A stretch of DNA of 64,000 nucleotides from Georgenia satyanarayanai (GTDB taxonomy: Bacteria; Actinomycetota; Actinomycetes; Actinomycetales; Actinomycetaceae): positions 248,001 through 312,000 of the forward strand of contig NZ_VUKC01000003.1 of the NCBI RefSeq assembly GCF_009193135.1, written 5' to 3'. This document shows positions 1 to 9,316 of this stretch, piece after piece. Numbering within the stretch: the first letter of the stretch is position 1; the number at the start of each line of letters is the position of its first letter. A program made the position numbers and the translations under genes. Under the pieces are notes generated by a model, which did not search any database, had not been told where the DNA came from, and saw nothing but the letters and a program-made list of their open reading frames with translations.

Positions 1-1552
1 CGGCCGTGGCGCCCGGGAGCCCGGCACGCAGCCGGGCGTCGGTCGCGTAGTCGAGGGCGGAGAAGGAGTCGTCGAAGACGTACAGGTCCGCGGGCTTGAG
101 GAGCGCGCGGGCGATGGCCAGGCGCTGCCGCTGCCCGCCGGAGAAGTTCGACCCGCCCTGCTCCACCCGCGCGTCCAACCCCAGGCCGGTGACGAACTCG
201 CTCGCCTGCGCGGCCTCGAGCGCGGCCCACAGCTCCGCGTCGGTGGCCCCGGGCCGTGCGAAGCGCAGCGTCGAGGCGATGGTGCCGGAGAAGAGGTAGG
301 CCCGCTGCGGGACGACGGAGACCCGCGCGCGCAGCTCGGCGGGGTCGAGCTCGCGCACGTCCACTCCCCCGGCGCGCACGACGCCGCCGGTGGCGTCGAC
401 GAGCCGCGGCAGGAGGTTGACGAGCGTGGACTTGCCCGAGCCGGTGGAGCCGATGATGGCGGTCGTGCGCCCGGGCTCCAGGCGCAGGCAGACGTCGTGG
501 AGCACGGGCGCGGCGGCGCCGGCGTAGCCGAAGCTCACGGCGTCGAGCTCGATGACGGCGCGCCCGGCCGGCAGCCGGCGCGGCCGGGCGGGGGCGACGA
601 TCGCCGGCTCGGTGCCGAGGACGGCCTCGATACGGTCGGCGGAGACCGCGGCGCGCGGCACCATCATGAACATCATCGAGGCCATGAGGACGGACATGAG
701 GATCTGCATGAGGTAGTTGAGGAAGGCGACGAGCGAGCCGACCTCCATCGCACCGGAGTCGATGCGACCGGCGCCGAACCACACGACCGCCACCGACGAG
801 GCGTTGATGACGACCTGGACCGCGGGGAACATGAGCGCCATGAGGTAGCCGACGCTCAGGCTCGTCCCCATGAGCTCCGTGTTGGCGCGGGCGAAGCGCT
901 GCCGCTCGGAGGGCTGGCGGTTGAACGCCCGGATGACGCGCACGCCGGAGATCTGCTCGCGCATGACGAGGTTGATCCGGTCGATGCGGCCCTGGATGAG
1001 CTTGAACAGCGGCCCCATGCGCAGCGCGACGACGACGATGAGCCCGAGCAGCACGGGGACGACGACGAGGAGCAGCGCCGAGAGCCCGACGTCCTGGCGC
1101 AACGCCATCACCACCCCGCCGACCATCATGATCGGCGCCATGACGATGACGGTGAAGGTCATGAGCGTGACCATCTGGACCTGCTGGACGTCGTTGGTCG
1201 AGCGGGTGATGAGCGAGGGCGCACCGAAGCGGCCCGCCTCGGCCACCGAGAAGCGCTGGACGCGGGTGAAGACCGCGTGGCGCAGGTCGCGGCCCAGGCT
1301 CGTGGCGGCGCGCGCCCCGAGGTAGACCGCTCCGATCGCGGAGGCCACCTGGACGGCGCTGATGAGGAGCATGAGCCCGCCCACCCGCAGGATGTAGCCG
1401 GTGTCCCCGACGACGACGCCGTTGTCGATGATGTCGGCGTTGAGGCTGGGCAGCGAGAGCGCCGCGAGGGTCTGGACGAACTGGAGCAGCACCACCACCG
1501 TGACGTCGCGGCGGTACGGGCGCAGGTGGCGCCGCAGCAGGGTGAGGAGCAT
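1..1552 (-). CDS. ABC exporter, fused permease and ATPase (3' end beyond window)
   Basis: Half-transporter of the MsbA/TM287-288 type, in the cytoplasmic membrane; 517 codons are visible and the C-terminus lies left of the window. Residues about 15-290 form the six-helix exporter domain. The ATPase domain follows, with Walker A GSTGSGKST near residue 367, the signature FSGGQRQRL near 470, and Walker B plus D-loop VFDDSFSALD. The catalytic Glu after Walker B is Asp here (DDS), as in the degenerate subunit of heterodimeric exporters, so a partner half-transporter is expected to the left. The ATG at 1552 is chosen because GAAAGGCG lies just upstream. The substrate cannot be inferred. Confidence 0.9.
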   Translation of the reverse strand, partial: MLLTLLRRHLRPYRRDVTVVVLLQFVQTLAALSLPSLNADIIDNGVVVGDTGYILRVGGLMLLISAVQVASAIGAVYLGARAATSLGRDLRHAVFTRVQRFSVAEAGRFGAPSLITRSTNDVQQVQMVTLMTFTVIVMAPIMMVGGVVMALRQDVGLSALLLVVVPVLLGLIVVVALRMGPLFKLIQGRIDRINLVMREQISGVRVIRAFNRQPSERQRFARANTELMGTSLSVGYLMALMFPAVQVVINASSVAVVWFGAGRIDSGAMEVGSLVAFLNYLMQILMSVLMASMMFMMVPRAAVSADRIEAVLGTEPAIVAPARPRRLPAGRAVIELDAVSFGYAGAAAPVLHDVCLRLEPGRTTAIIGSTGSGKSTLVNLLPRLVDATGGVVRAGGVDVRELDPAELRARVSVVPQRAYLFSGTIASTLRFARPGATDAELWAALEAAQASEFVTGLGLDARVEQGGSNFSGGQRQRLAIARALLKPADLYVFDDSFSALDYATDARLRAGLPGATA

Positions 1553-1663
1553 GTCCGCCTTTCGCTTCGCCGCCGGTGGGTCGGCTCAGAGGAAGGGTAA
1601 GGCGGCCCACCGACATCCCCCGACCGATTTCGCTGAGGGCAGGCGTGGCCGTCGTCGTCGTGG

Positions 1664-2980
1664 CTACTGCTGGGGCCAGTCCGGGTCCTGCCCGGGCTCC
1701 GCGGTGCTCGGCGGGCCGGCCGTGGGGCCGGGCTGGTTCGCGCTCGGCGGCGGCGGCTGGCGGTGCGAGCCCGGCGCCGGCGGCGGGGGCGTCGGCGCAC
1801 CGGCCGGCGGCGCGAATCGGGACTCGTCCGCGGCACGGCGCCCAGCGGCCCGCGGCTCGTCCTCGGCCGGACGCTGGCCGCGCTCGGCGGAGTCGGAGAA
1901 GGGCCGGCCCGACCGCTCACCGGCAGCGTTCGCCTCGGACGTGGCCTGCTGCGCCTCCCGCCGGGCCCGGGCCAGGGCCTCGTCCGGGTCCTCGAGGTTC
2001 GTCTCGGCCAGGCCGGCGGCCATCGAGCTGTCGTGCGCACCGAAGTCGACCTGGGGGGTGGGCTCGTCGTCGTCGTCGGAGTCGCCTCCCGGCACCCCGC
2101 CGCCGAAGCCCTTGGTGATGGCGCCGAGCGCCGCCGTGAACTCCGTGGGGATGACGAAGAACTTGCTCGACTCCTTGTTCGCCAGCTCCGGCAGCATCTG
2201 CAGGTACTGGTAGGCGAGGAGCTTGGGGTCCGGCTTGCCGCGGTGGATGGCGTCGAAGACCTGGAGGATCGCGCGGGACTGGCCCTGGGCCTCGAGGATC
2301 GCCGACTGCGCCTGGCCCTCCGCGCGGAGGATCGCGGCCTGCTTCTCACCCTCGGCCGTGAGGATCTGGGACTGCTTGACGCCCTCGGCGGTGAGGATCG
2401 CGGCGCGGCGGTCACGCTCGGCGCGCATCTGCTGCTCCATCGCCCCCTGCACGCTCTGCGGCGGGTCGATCGACTTCAGCTCCACGCGGTTGACGCGGAT
2501 CCCCCAGCGTCCGGTGGCCTCGTCCAGGACGCCGCGCAGCTGACCGTTGATCTGGTCACGGCTGGTGAGGGTCTGCTCCAGGTCCATCGAGCCGATGACG
2601 TTGCGCAGCGTCGTCACCGTGAGCTGCTCGATACCGGTGATGTAGTTGGCGATCTCGTAGGTCGCGGCCTTGGGGTCGGTCACCTGGAAGTAGATGACGG
2701 TGTCGATCGACACGACGAGGTTGTCGGACGTGATGACCGGCTGCGGCGGGAAGGAGACCACCTGCTCGCGCAGGTCGACACCGGCGCGGACCCGGTCGAC
2801 GAACGGGATGAGGAAGTGCAGGCCCGCGTACATCACGGTGTTGAACTTGCCCAGCCTCTCGACGATGAGCGCGACGGCCTGCGGGACGATCCGCACCGCC
2901 CGCCAGATCGCGATGATGACGAAGAGGGCGAGCAGGACGAGCACGACGGTGAGCACGAGGCTCCCGGTGTTGTCGTTCAC
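1664..2980 (-). CDS. SPFH/band 7 (stomatin-like) membrane protein
   Basis: Membrane-anchored scaffold of the SPFH/prohibitin superfamily (QmcA/stomatin-like), 438 aa, thought to organise membrane microdomains. One N-terminal transmembrane helix (residues about 7-27) precedes the PHB domain (about 30-200). A helical stretch with repeated AEG units (ILTAEGEKQAAILRAEG, near 215-255) follows, the usual coiled-coil oligomerisation region, and then a Pro/Gly-rich, low-complexity cytoplasmic tail. The start is GTG (VNDNTGS), overlapping the stop of the nfeD-like gene by 4 bases (GTGA), so the two are translationally coupled. SPFH proteins and NfeD proteins commonly occur as such pairs. Confidence 0.9.
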   Translation of the reverse strand: MNDNTGSLVLTVVLVLLALFVIIAIWRAVRIVPQAVALIVERLGKFNTVMYAGLHFLIPFVDRVRAGVDLREQVVSFPPQPVITSDNLVVSIDTVIYFQVTDPKAATYEIANYITGIEQLTVTTLRNVIGSMDLEQTLTSRDQINGQLRGVLDEATGRWGIRVNRVELKSIDPPQSVQGAMEQQMRAERDRRAAILTAEGVKQSQILTAEGEKQAAILRAEGQAQSAILEAQGQSRAILQVFDAIHRGKPDPKLLAYQYLQMLPELANKESSKFFVIPTEFTAALGAITKGFGGGVPGGDSDDDDEPTPQVDFGAHDSSMAAGLAETNLEDPDEALARARREAQQATSEANAAGERSGRPFSDSAERGQRPAEDEPRAAGRRAADESRFAPPAGAPTPPPPAPGSHRQPPPPSANQPGPTAGPPSTAEPGQDPDWPQQ

Positions 2981-3432
2981 ATGGCTCCTTCGGGGTAGGT
3001 GACGGGCAGCGGCGCGACGACGGCGGTCGCCCCGTCGATCCGGACCACCTGGACGGTGGTGCCGGTGGGCAGCAGGGAGCCCGGCTCGGCGGCGCGAGCC
3101 GTCCACACCTCGCCGGCGAGCTTGACGCGTCCGGCGCGGTCGGTGACGTCGACGAGCACCTCCGCGCTGCGGCCCACGTGGGCCGCGACGTTGGTCAGCG
3201 TGTCAGGGGTGGAGCGCTTGAGGTAGCCGAGCGCCCACGGGCGCACGACGGCGAGGAGCACCACCGAGACGACGGCGAAGGTGAGGATCTGGGCCCACAG
3301 CGGCCCACCGAGCATCGCGACCCCGCCGGCCGCCAGCGCGCCGCCGGCGAACATGAGGAAGATGAGGTCGACGGTGAGCATCTCGATCACGCCGAGAACG
3401 AGCGCCCCGCCCAACCACCACAACCACGCCAT
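2977..3432 (-). CDS. NfeD family membrane protein
   Basis: Short NfeD-type protein, 151 aa. It has hydrophobic helices in the first 75 residues (MAWLWWLGGALVLGVIEML, then a Gly/Ala-rich hairpin) and a C-terminal OB-fold domain (about 85-148, with VGRSAEVLVDVTDRAGRVKL and WTARA). The family partners SPFH proteins and is placed in membrane quality control or microdomain assembly. The ATG is preceded by AGGAGGAGGGA, a strong ribosome binding site, with a plausible -10 TAGGAT further upstream. It is the first gene of a two-gene unit with the SPFH gene, which it overlaps by 4 bases. Confidence 0.88.
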   Translation of the reverse strand: MAWLWWLGGALVLGVIEMLTVDLIFLMFAGGALAAGGVAMLGGPLWAQILTFAVVSVVLLAVVRPWALGYLKRSTPDTLTNVAAHVGRSAEVLVDVTDRAGRVKLAGEVWTARAAEPGSLLPTGTTVQVVRIDGATAVVAPLPVTYPEGAM

Positions 3433-3455
3433 CGTCGTCCCTCCTCCTGCCGATC

Positions 3456-4250
3456 CTAGCGACCGTGCCCGGCCGCGCGGGCGCTCCAGCGTCCCCGGTG
3501 CCGCTCGACCTCGAGGTCGAGGCCGAAGGCGCGCGAGAGGTGCTGGGGCGTGAGGACCTCCTCGAGCGTCCCGGCCGCCTCGACACGACCTCCGCGCAGG
3601 AGGAGCCCGTGGGTGAAGCCCTCGGGGATCTCCTCGACGTGGTGGGTGACGAGGACGATGACGGGTGACCGGCGGTCCCTGGCGATCTCGCCGAGGGCGG
3701 CCATGAGCTCCTCGCGGCCCCCGAGGTCCAGCCCGGCGGCGGGCTCGTCGAGGAGGAGCAGCTCGGGGTCGGTCATCAGCGCGCGGGCGATCTGGACCCG
3801 CTTGCGCTCGCCCTCGCTGAGGGTGCCGAAGTTCCGGTCGGTCAGCTGCTCGACCCCGAAGGCGGCGAGCAGGTCCCGGGCGCGGGAGGTGTCGTAGTCG
3901 TCGTAGGACTCGCGCCAGCGGCCGGTGACGCCGTAGGAGGCGGTGAGCACGACGTCGAGCACGCGCTCCCCGCCGGGGATGCGGTCGGCGAGGGCGGCCG
4001 AGGCCAGCCCGATCCGGGTGCGCAGCTCGGCGGTGTCGACCGCGCCGAGCCGGTCGCCGAGCACGCGGACGGTGCCCTCGCTGGGGAAGAGCCGGCCGGC
4101 GGCCATCTGGAGCACGGTGGTCTTGCCGGCACCGTTGGGGCCGAGCACCACCCAGCGCTCGCCGTCGCTCACCGACCAGCCCACGCCGTCGAGGATCGTC
4201 TTCGACCCGCGTCGCAGGGTCACGTCGGCAAGCTCCAGCACATCGCTCAT
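3456..4250 (-). CDS. ABC transporter ATP-binding protein
   Basis: Stand-alone ABC ATPase of 264 aa. It has Walker A GPNGAGKTT (about 38-46), a signature-like LSEGERKRVQIARAL (about 143), Walker B plus D-loop LLLLDEPAAGLD, and an H-loop VLVTHH. The SEGE signature and the DVVLTASYG region resemble the ModF/YlmA-type ATPases that have no obvious permease in the operon. It stands alone on this strand; the next gene leftward is 23 bases away. TAAGGT ends 6 bases before the ATG and there is no Shine-Dalgarno, so the mRNA is probably leaderless. The transported substrate is unknown. Confidence 0.87.
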   Translation of the reverse strand: MSDVLELADVTLRRGSKTILDGVGWSVSDGERWVVLGPNGAGKTTVLQMAAGRLFPSEGTVRVLGDRLGAVDTAELRTRIGLASAALADRIPGGERVLDVVLTASYGVTGRWRESYDDYDTSRARDLLAAFGVEQLTDRNFGTLSEGERKRVQIARALMTDPELLLLDEPAAGLDLGGREELMAALGEIARDRRSPVIVLVTHHVEEIPEGFTHGLLLRGGRVEAAGTLEEVLTPQHLSRAFGLDLEVERHRGRWSARAAGHGR

Positions 4251-4299
4251 GGACCGACCTTATCCGTCACCCGGCCCGTGAGCCGTCTACGGTGGGGGC

Positions 4300-5121
4300 G
4301 TGCCCGAACTCGTCCTCCCCCACGCCGTGCTCGGGGCGCTGTGGCTCCCGTCCCTCGTCGCCGCCGGTCCGTCCAGGAGCGGGGCGGGTGGTGAGGTCGT
4401 CGACGCCGCGCTGCGGGCCGTCGCCGGGGAGGACACGCACGTCGTCCTGCGCCCCGACGGCGAGGTCCGCTCGCTGCGGGAGATGGCCGGGCGGCTCGTG
4501 GGTGAGGGGCTCACCGACGTCGGCGCGGTGCTGCCCGCCCCGGGGCACGTCGCCGGGCTGCCCGGGGTGGCGCTCCTCGACGCCGTGGACGCCGGCCAGT
4601 GCCTGCTCATCCGCTCCGAGGGGGGCTCGTGGGCGGTGGTGCCGCAGGTGGAGTCCTTCGGCAGCGAGCTCGAGCCCGGCACCCTCGTGCGCTGGGTGCT
4701 GCACCCCTTCCCGTTCGCCGAGCGGCCCGTCCCCACCCTGCTCGGGCTGGTCGGCTCCCTGCGGCAGGCGCGCCAGGAGATCGTCCGGGCCCTCGTGAGG
4801 GCCGGGGACGCGCTCGAGCAGCTCGACCTCGCCGGCTGGCGTCCCGACGTCGCCCGCGAGGCCGCGCACCTGCTGCGCGAGGACGTCTCCAGCGACCTCC
4901 TGCCCCCGGGTCTCCATCCCGCCCGGGTGGAGGTGCTCACCCGGGCGGCGCGGCTGCTCGCCGTCGTCCAGCTCGCGCTCGAGGACGACGGCGGTGCGGT
5001 CGTGGCCCGGCAGGGTGCGGCGCGCGCGGAGGTGCTGCGCGAGCTCGAGCACATCGCCCGCCGGGCGTTGGCCGCCGCGAGCGTCAGCCACGTCTCCGGC
5101 GGCGTCTCCCGCCCCCGCTGA
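4300..5121 (+). CDS. Conserved hypothetical protein
   Basis: A 273-aa soluble protein that I do not recognise. It is rich in Leu, Ala, Val and acidic residues, with no signal peptide and no transmembrane segment. Codon use has the strong third-position GC of the neighbouring core genes, which supports real coding. It diverges from the ABC ATPase at 4250 and runs tail-to-tail into glgA, which ends only 6 bases past its stop. The GTG start is preceded at 6 bases by TACGGT, so the transcript is probably leaderless. No catalytic motif is evident. Confidence 0.72.
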   Translation: MPELVLPHAVLGALWLPSLVAAGPSRSGAGGEVVDAALRAVAGEDTHVVLRPDGEVRSLREMAGRLVGEGLTDVGAVLPAPGHVAGLPGVALLDAVDAGQCLLIRSEGGSWAVVPQVESFGSELEPGTLVRWVLHPFPFAERPVPTLLGLVGSLRQARQEIVRALVRAGDALEQLDLAGWRPDVAREAAHLLREDVSSDLLPPGLHPARVEVLTRAARLLAVVQLALEDDGGAVVARQGAARAEVLRELEHIARRALAAASVSHVSGGVSRPR

Positions 5122-5127
5122 GCCGCG

Positions 5128-6339
5128 TCAGCCCCGCGCGAGGACCTGCTCGTAGAACGCGACCGTGCGGTCGGCGATGGACTCCCAGGAGAAGTGCTCC
5201 TCGGCGCGGCGGCGCCCGGCGGCGCCCGTCTCGGCCGCGCGGGCCTCGTCGGTGACGACGGCGGTGAGCGCCTCGGCGAGGTCCGCCTCGAAACGCGCCG
5301 GGTCCACGGGCGTGCCGGTCCCGTCCGACACCTGGTCGATGGGCACGAGGGTGCCGGTGACGCCGTCGTCGACGACCTCGGGGATCCCGCCGGTGGCGGA
5401 CCCGACGACGGGCAGCCCCACTGCCATGGCCTCGAGGTTGACGATGCCGAGCGGCTCGTAGACCGACGGGCACACGAAGACGGTGCAGGCGGTGAGCACG
5501 GCGATGAGGTCGGCGCGGGAGAGCATCTGCTCGATCCACACGACACCGCCGCGGGTGGCCTTGAGCTCCTCGACGCCGGCCTGGACCTCGGCCATGAGCG
5601 CCGGGGTGTCCGGGGCGCCGGCGCACAGGACGAGCTGGACGTCCTCGGGCAGGGCCCGGGCGGCGCGCAGGAGGTGCGGCAGCCCCTTCTGGCGGGTGAT
5701 CCGACCGACGAAGACGACGGCGGGGCGCGTCGGGTCGATGCCGTGCGAGCGAGCCACCTGCTCGGCGCGCTCGGCCTCCGCCCCGGTGGGCCGCTGCCAG
5801 CCGGCGAGGTCGATGCCGTTGTGGATGACGGTGACCTTCTCCGGGTCCACCGCCGGGTAGCTGCGCAGGATGTCCTCGCGCATCCCGGCGCTCACCGCGA
5901 CGACGCCCGCGGCGCCCTCGTAGGCGGTGCGCTCGGCCCAGGAGGACAGCGCGTACCCGCCGCCGAGCTGCTCGGCCTTCCACGGCCGCAGCGGCTCCAG
6001 GGAGTGCGCGGACAGGACGTGGGGGACGTCGTGGAGCAGGCCGCCGAGGTGGCCGGCGAGATTGGCGTACCAGGTGTGGGAGTGGACGATGTCGGTGCCG
6101 CGGACGGCGTCGGCCATGGCGAGGTCGACGCCGAAGGTCTGGAGGGCGGCGTTGGTGCCCGCCAGCTCGGCGACGGCGGAGTAGCCGCGCACCCCGTCCT
6201 CGCCCTCCCGGGGGCCGTCGAAGCAGTGGACCCGCACGTCGGCGTGGCTGCGCAGCACACGGGCCAGCTCGGCCACGTGGACGCCCGCACCGCCGTAGAC
6301 GTGGGGTGGGTACTCCCTGGTGAGCATGTCGACGCGCAT
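5128..6339 (-). CDS. glgA: Glycogen synthase (actinobacterial GT4 type)
   Basis: Glycosyltransferase family 4 enzyme, 403 aa, which transfers glucose from a nucleotide sugar to growing alpha-1,4-glucan. It has the N-terminal glycine-rich acceptor loop ([21 protein letters not shown]), the mid-protein [11 protein letters not shown] and [12 protein letters not shown] motifs, and the C-terminal E-x7-E signature in [20 protein letters not shown]. In actinobacteria this enzyme can also make maltose-1-phosphate from ADP-glucose. It is divergent from glgC, which supplies ADP-glucose, with a 68-base shared promoter region. GGAGGAGGG precedes the ATG. Confidence 0.95.
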   Translation of the reverse strand: MRVDMLTREYPPHVYGGAGVHVAELARVLRSHADVRVHCFDGPREGEDGVRGYSAVAELAGTNAALQTFGVDLAMADAVRGTDIVHSHTWYANLAGHLGGLLHDVPHVLSAHSLEPLRPWKAEQLGGGYALSSWAERTAYEGAAGVVAVSAGMREDILRSYPAVDPEKVTVIHNGIDLAGWQRPTGAEAERAEQVARSHGIDPTRPAVVFVGRITRQKGLPHLLRAARALPEDVQLVLCAGAPDTPALMAEVQAGVEELKATRGGVVWIEQMLSRADLIAVLTACTVFVCPSVYEPLGIVNLEAMAVGLPVVGSATGGIPEVVDDGVTGTLVPIDQVSDGTGTPVDPARFEADLAEALTAVVTDEARAAETGAAGRRRAEEHFSWESIADRTVAFYEQVLARG

Positions 6340-6407
6340 GCTGGACCCTCCTCCGGGACCGACTGTTTGGCCTGCAGGACCATCTAAGCAGCCCTAGAGT
6401 CAGCGGC

Positions 6408-7664
6408 ATGTCACCTCGGCGCCCCCACTCCCCCAAGGTCCTCGCCATCGTGCTCGCCGGCGGCGAGGGAAAACGGCTCATGCCACTGACGGAGGAACGA
6501 GCGAAGCCCGCTGTTCCCTTCGGGGGGATCTACCGGCTCATCGACTTCGCGCTGTCGAACATCGTCAACTCCGGCTACCTGCGCGTCGTCGTCCTCACCC
6601 AGTACAAGTCCCACAGCCTGGACCGCCACATCGCCAAGACCTGGCGCCTGTCGACCCACCTGGGCAACTACGTCGCCCCCGTCCCCGCCCAGCAGCGGAT
6701 CGGCAAGCACTGGTTCCTCGGCAGCGCCGACGCGATCTACCAGTCGCTCAACCTCATCGACGACGAGCAGCCCGACATCGTCGTCATCGTCGGGGCGGAC
6801 AACATCTACCGGATGGACTTCTCCCAGATGGTGGACCAGCACATCGAGTCGGGTGCCGCGATGACGGTCGCCGGGATCCGGCAGCCGATCTCGCTGGCCG
6901 ACCAGCTCGGGGTCATCGACGTCGACCCGGCGGACCCCCGGCGGATCCGCGCCTTCCTCGAGAAGCCCGCGAAGGCGCAGGGTCTGCCCGACGCCCCCGA
7001 CGAGGTGCTCGCGTCCATGGGCAACTACGTCGTGTCGACCGACGCGCTCATCGAGGCGCTGCGGGTGGACGCCGAGGACCCGGACTCCAAGCACGACATG
7101 GGCGGCAGCCTGGTGCCGTGGTTCGTCGACCGCGGCCAGGCCGGCGTCTACGACTTCAAGGACAACGAGGTGCCCGGCGCCTCCGACCGGGACCGCGGCT
7201 ACTGGCGCGACGTCGGCACGATCGACGCCTACTTCGACGCCCACCAGGACCTCATCTCCGTCTCGCCGATCTTCAACCTCTACAACAACGAGTGGCCGCT
7301 GTTCACCGGGAACCCGAGCATGCCGCCGGCGAAGTTCGTCTACGGCCACCGGGAGCGGCTGGGGCACGCGCTGGACTCGCTCGTGTCGCCCGGCGTCATC
7401 GTCTCCGGCGGTGAGGTCGTGGGATCGGTCATCTCACCGCACACGAAGATCAACTCGTGGTCCTCGGTGCGGGACTCGGTGGTCTTCGACAACGTCGACG
7501 TCGGACGCAACGCCGTCGTCGAGCGCGCGATCATCGACAAGAACGTCCGCATCGCCGACGGCGCCCAGGTGGGTGTGGACCCCGAGCACGACATGGAGCG
7601 GGGCTTCGTCGTCACCGAGTCCGGCATCACGGTCGTGCCGAAGGGCGCCACCGTCCGGCGCTGA
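6408..7664 (+). CDS. glgC: Glucose-1-phosphate adenylyltransferase
   Basis: Makes ADP-glucose from ATP and glucose-1-phosphate, the committed step of bacterial glycogen synthesis; 418 aa, the normal family length. The nucleotidyltransferase signature [18 protein letters not shown] is near residue 17. The substrate-binding segment FLEKPAKA and a C-terminal left-handed beta-helix ([14 protein letters not shown], then [13 protein letters not shown]) are also present. It is divergent from glgA. The -10-like TAGAGT at 6395-6400 lies 7 bases from the ATG with no Shine-Dalgarno, pointing to a leaderless transcript. Confidence 0.97.
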   Translation: MSPRRPHSPKVLAIVLAGGEGKRLMPLTEERAKPAVPFGGIYRLIDFALSNIVNSGYLRVVVLTQYKSHSLDRHIAKTWRLSTHLGNYVAPVPAQQRIGKHWFLGSADAIYQSLNLIDDEQPDIVVIVGADNIYRMDFSQMVDQHIESGAAMTVAGIRQPISLADQLGVIDVDPADPRRIRAFLEKPAKAQGLPDAPDEVLASMGNYVVSTDALIEALRVDAEDPDSKHDMGGSLVPWFVDRGQAGVYDFKDNEVPGASDRDRGYWRDVGTIDAYFDAHQDLISVSPIFNLYNNEWPLFTGNPSMPPAKFVYGHRERLGHALDSLVSPGVIVSGGEVVGSVISPHTKINSWSSVRDSVVFDNVDVGRNAVVERAIIDKNVRIADGAQVGVDPEHDMERGFVVTESGITVVPKGATVRR

Positions 7665-7783
7665 GGTCGGGGCGTCTCCCCCGCGCCGCTGGCGTCGCGG
7701 TTCTCGTCCACGGCTCGCCCTCTCCGGCGTGCGCCCGTGAACGGAGGGGGCGACCCGTCGTCGGGCCCCCGTAGCCTGGGCCG

Positions 7784-8674
7784 GTGATCCGCATCGGCCT
7801 CGTCTCCGCCCGCCCGGTCCCGCCCGCCCTCGTCGAGCACGCCCGCGGGCTGCTCACGACCGTCGTCGACGACGTCGCCGCCCGCGACACGTCCCGGCCC
7901 GGCTGGTCCGGGGTGGCCGTGGAGGGGGTCGCGCGGCCCGGGGTGGCCGCGGACGTCGACGTCGCGCTCACCGCCGAGCTGCGGGGCCCGGCGACCGCGC
8001 TCGGGGTCGACGTCGCCGTGACCGCGGGCCCGCTCGCCGCCGACGGCGTGGGGCTGCTCGTCATGGACGTCGACTCGACCCTCATCACCGCCGAGGTCAT
8101 CGAGCTGCTCGCCGAGCACGCCGGCACGCGCGAGCAGGTCGCCGAGGTGACCGAGCGCGCCATGCGCGGGGAGCTCGACTTCGCCGCCAGCCTCCGCGAG
8201 CGGGTCGCCACCCTGGCGGGGCTGGACGCGGGCGTGGTGGACGCCGTCCGCGACGTCGTCGAGCTGTCCGAGGGTGCCCGCGAGCTCGTCGCCGCCGTCC
8301 ACGAGCGCGGGGGGAAGGTCGCGCTCGTCTCCGGCGGCTTCCTCGAGGTGGTCGGGCCGATCGCCGAGGAGCTGCGCATCGACCACCTCACCGCGAACCG
8401 CCTCGAGGTGGACGGCGGGCTGCTCACCGGCCGCACGTCCGGGCCGGTCGTCGACCGCGCCGCCAAGGAGCGCCACCTGCGGGCGTGGGCCGCCGAGGAC
8501 GGCGTGCCGCTGGGGCGGGTCGTCGCCGTCGGGGACGGCGCCAACGACCTCGACATGCTCGGCGCCGCCGGGCTGGGGGTGGCCTACTGCGCCAAGCCGG
8601 TGGTCCAGGAGCAGGCGCGCGCGGCCGTGACCTTCCCGCGGCTGGACGCGGTGCTCGGGCTGCTCGGCGCCTGA
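7784..8674 (+). CDS. serB: Phosphoserine phosphatase
   Basis: HAD-superfamily enzyme releasing serine from O-phosphoserine, the last step of serine biosynthesis; 296 aa. All HAD motifs are visible: the nucleophile motif DVDSTL (about residue 90), motif II in LVSGGF, a conserved Lys in RAAKERHL, and GDGANDLDML near the C-terminus. The first about 80 residues form a degenerate N-terminal regulatory (ACT-like) region, as in other long SerB proteins. The start is GTG; TAGCCT lies 6 bases upstream and there is no Shine-Dalgarno. It is convergent with the SixA-like gene, with a repeat element in the gap. Confidence 0.95.
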   Translation: MIRIGLVSARPVPPALVEHARGLLTTVVDDVAARDTSRPGWSGVAVEGVARPGVAADVDVALTAELRGPATALGVDVAVTAGPLAADGVGLLVMDVDSTLITAEVIELLAEHAGTREQVAEVTERAMRGELDFAASLRERVATLAGLDAGVVDAVRDVVELSEGARELVAAVHERGGKVALVSGGFLEVVGPIAEELRIDHLTANRLEVDGGLLTGRTSGPVVDRAAKERHLRAWAAEDGVPLGRVVAVGDGANDLDMLGAAGLGVAYCAKPVVQEQARAAVTFPRLDAVLGLLGA

Positions 8675-8741
8675 GGGCGGCCGCCCGGACGGGGTGCAGC
8701 GGGCCGTCGCTGTCCTGCGCGCAGGTCGACGACACACCCGC

Positions 8742-8792
8742 GACACGCCGGGACAGGCGTCGAACAGTGGGCCCTCTGCCGGACGTGTGCGC
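8742..8792. repeat. Intergenic bipartite repeat, copy A
   Basis: In the gap between convergent serB and the SixA-like gene. It consists of GACACGCCGGGACA, then 25 variable bases, then GGACGTGTGCGC. The same two blocks, with the same 25-base spacing and the same orientation, recur at 26546-26596 in another convergent gap. Just outside the first block a short palindromic context (CGACAC...GTCG) could fold. The function is unknown. Confidence 0.6.
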
Positions 8793-8809
8793 GGCTCGGG
8801 CGCGGGCGC

Positions 8810-9316
8810 TCAGAGCTCGGGGCGGACGATGGTGACGAGGCGGGCGGTCGAGCGGTCGAGCTCGGCCCACGGCACCGGCACCTCGAGCACCGCGGCGTTC
8901 GCGGTGCTCATCCCGAGGGACACCATCTCGGCCAGGGTGCTGCGCTCCCCGTCGAGGAGGTGGGCGAGGGAGGACATCGTCGGCTCGTGCCCGACGACGA
9001 GCACACGCCGGGCCCCCTCCGGCAGCCCGGCGAGGAGCGCGAGCACCTCGCGCGCGCCGGCGTCGTAGATCTCGTCGCGGACGTCGGCCTCAGGGGCGGC
9101 GTCCCAGCCCGACGCGACGATCTTGTACGTCTCGGTCGTCCGGAGTGCGCTCGAGACGAGGGCGCGGTCCAGCCCGCCCGCCTGCGCCCCGAGCAGCGGA
9201 CCGAGCGACGCGGCCTGACGCCGGCCGTGCGCCGACAGCGGTCGCTGCTCGTCGCCCAGGCCGTTCTCCGGCTCGGCCTGGGCGTGGCGCAGCAGCACGA
9301 GCGTGCGAGGCGTCAC
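8810..9316 (-). CDS. SixA-like phosphohistidine phosphatase (histidine phosphatase superfamily)
   Basis: Small histidine phosphatase, 168 aa, with the RHG-type catalytic motif LLRHAQAEP at the N-terminus, the mid-protein SSALRTTETY, and the second catalytic His in VLVVGHEPTMSSL. SixA enzymes remove phosphate from phosphohistidine on proteins; the substrate here is unknown, and the assignment rests on size and motifs. It is the last gene of fabG-fabI-sixA on this strand and starts with GTG immediately after the fabI stop codon, so co-translation is likely. Confidence 0.85.
   Translation of the reverse strand: MTPRTLVLLRHAQAEPENGLGDEQRPLSAHGRRQAASLGPLLGAQAGGLDRALVSSALRTTETYKIVASGWDAAPEADVRDEIYDAGAREVLALLAGLPEGARRVLVVGHEPTMSSLAHLLDGERSTLAEMVSLGMSTANAAVLEVPVPWAELDRSTARLVTIVRPEL

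Noticed and set aside
497-1600. A 367-codon plus-strand frame rich in Asp, Glu, Arg and His
   Set aside because: It is antisense to the ABC exporter, whose helices and ATPase motifs are clear on the minus strand.
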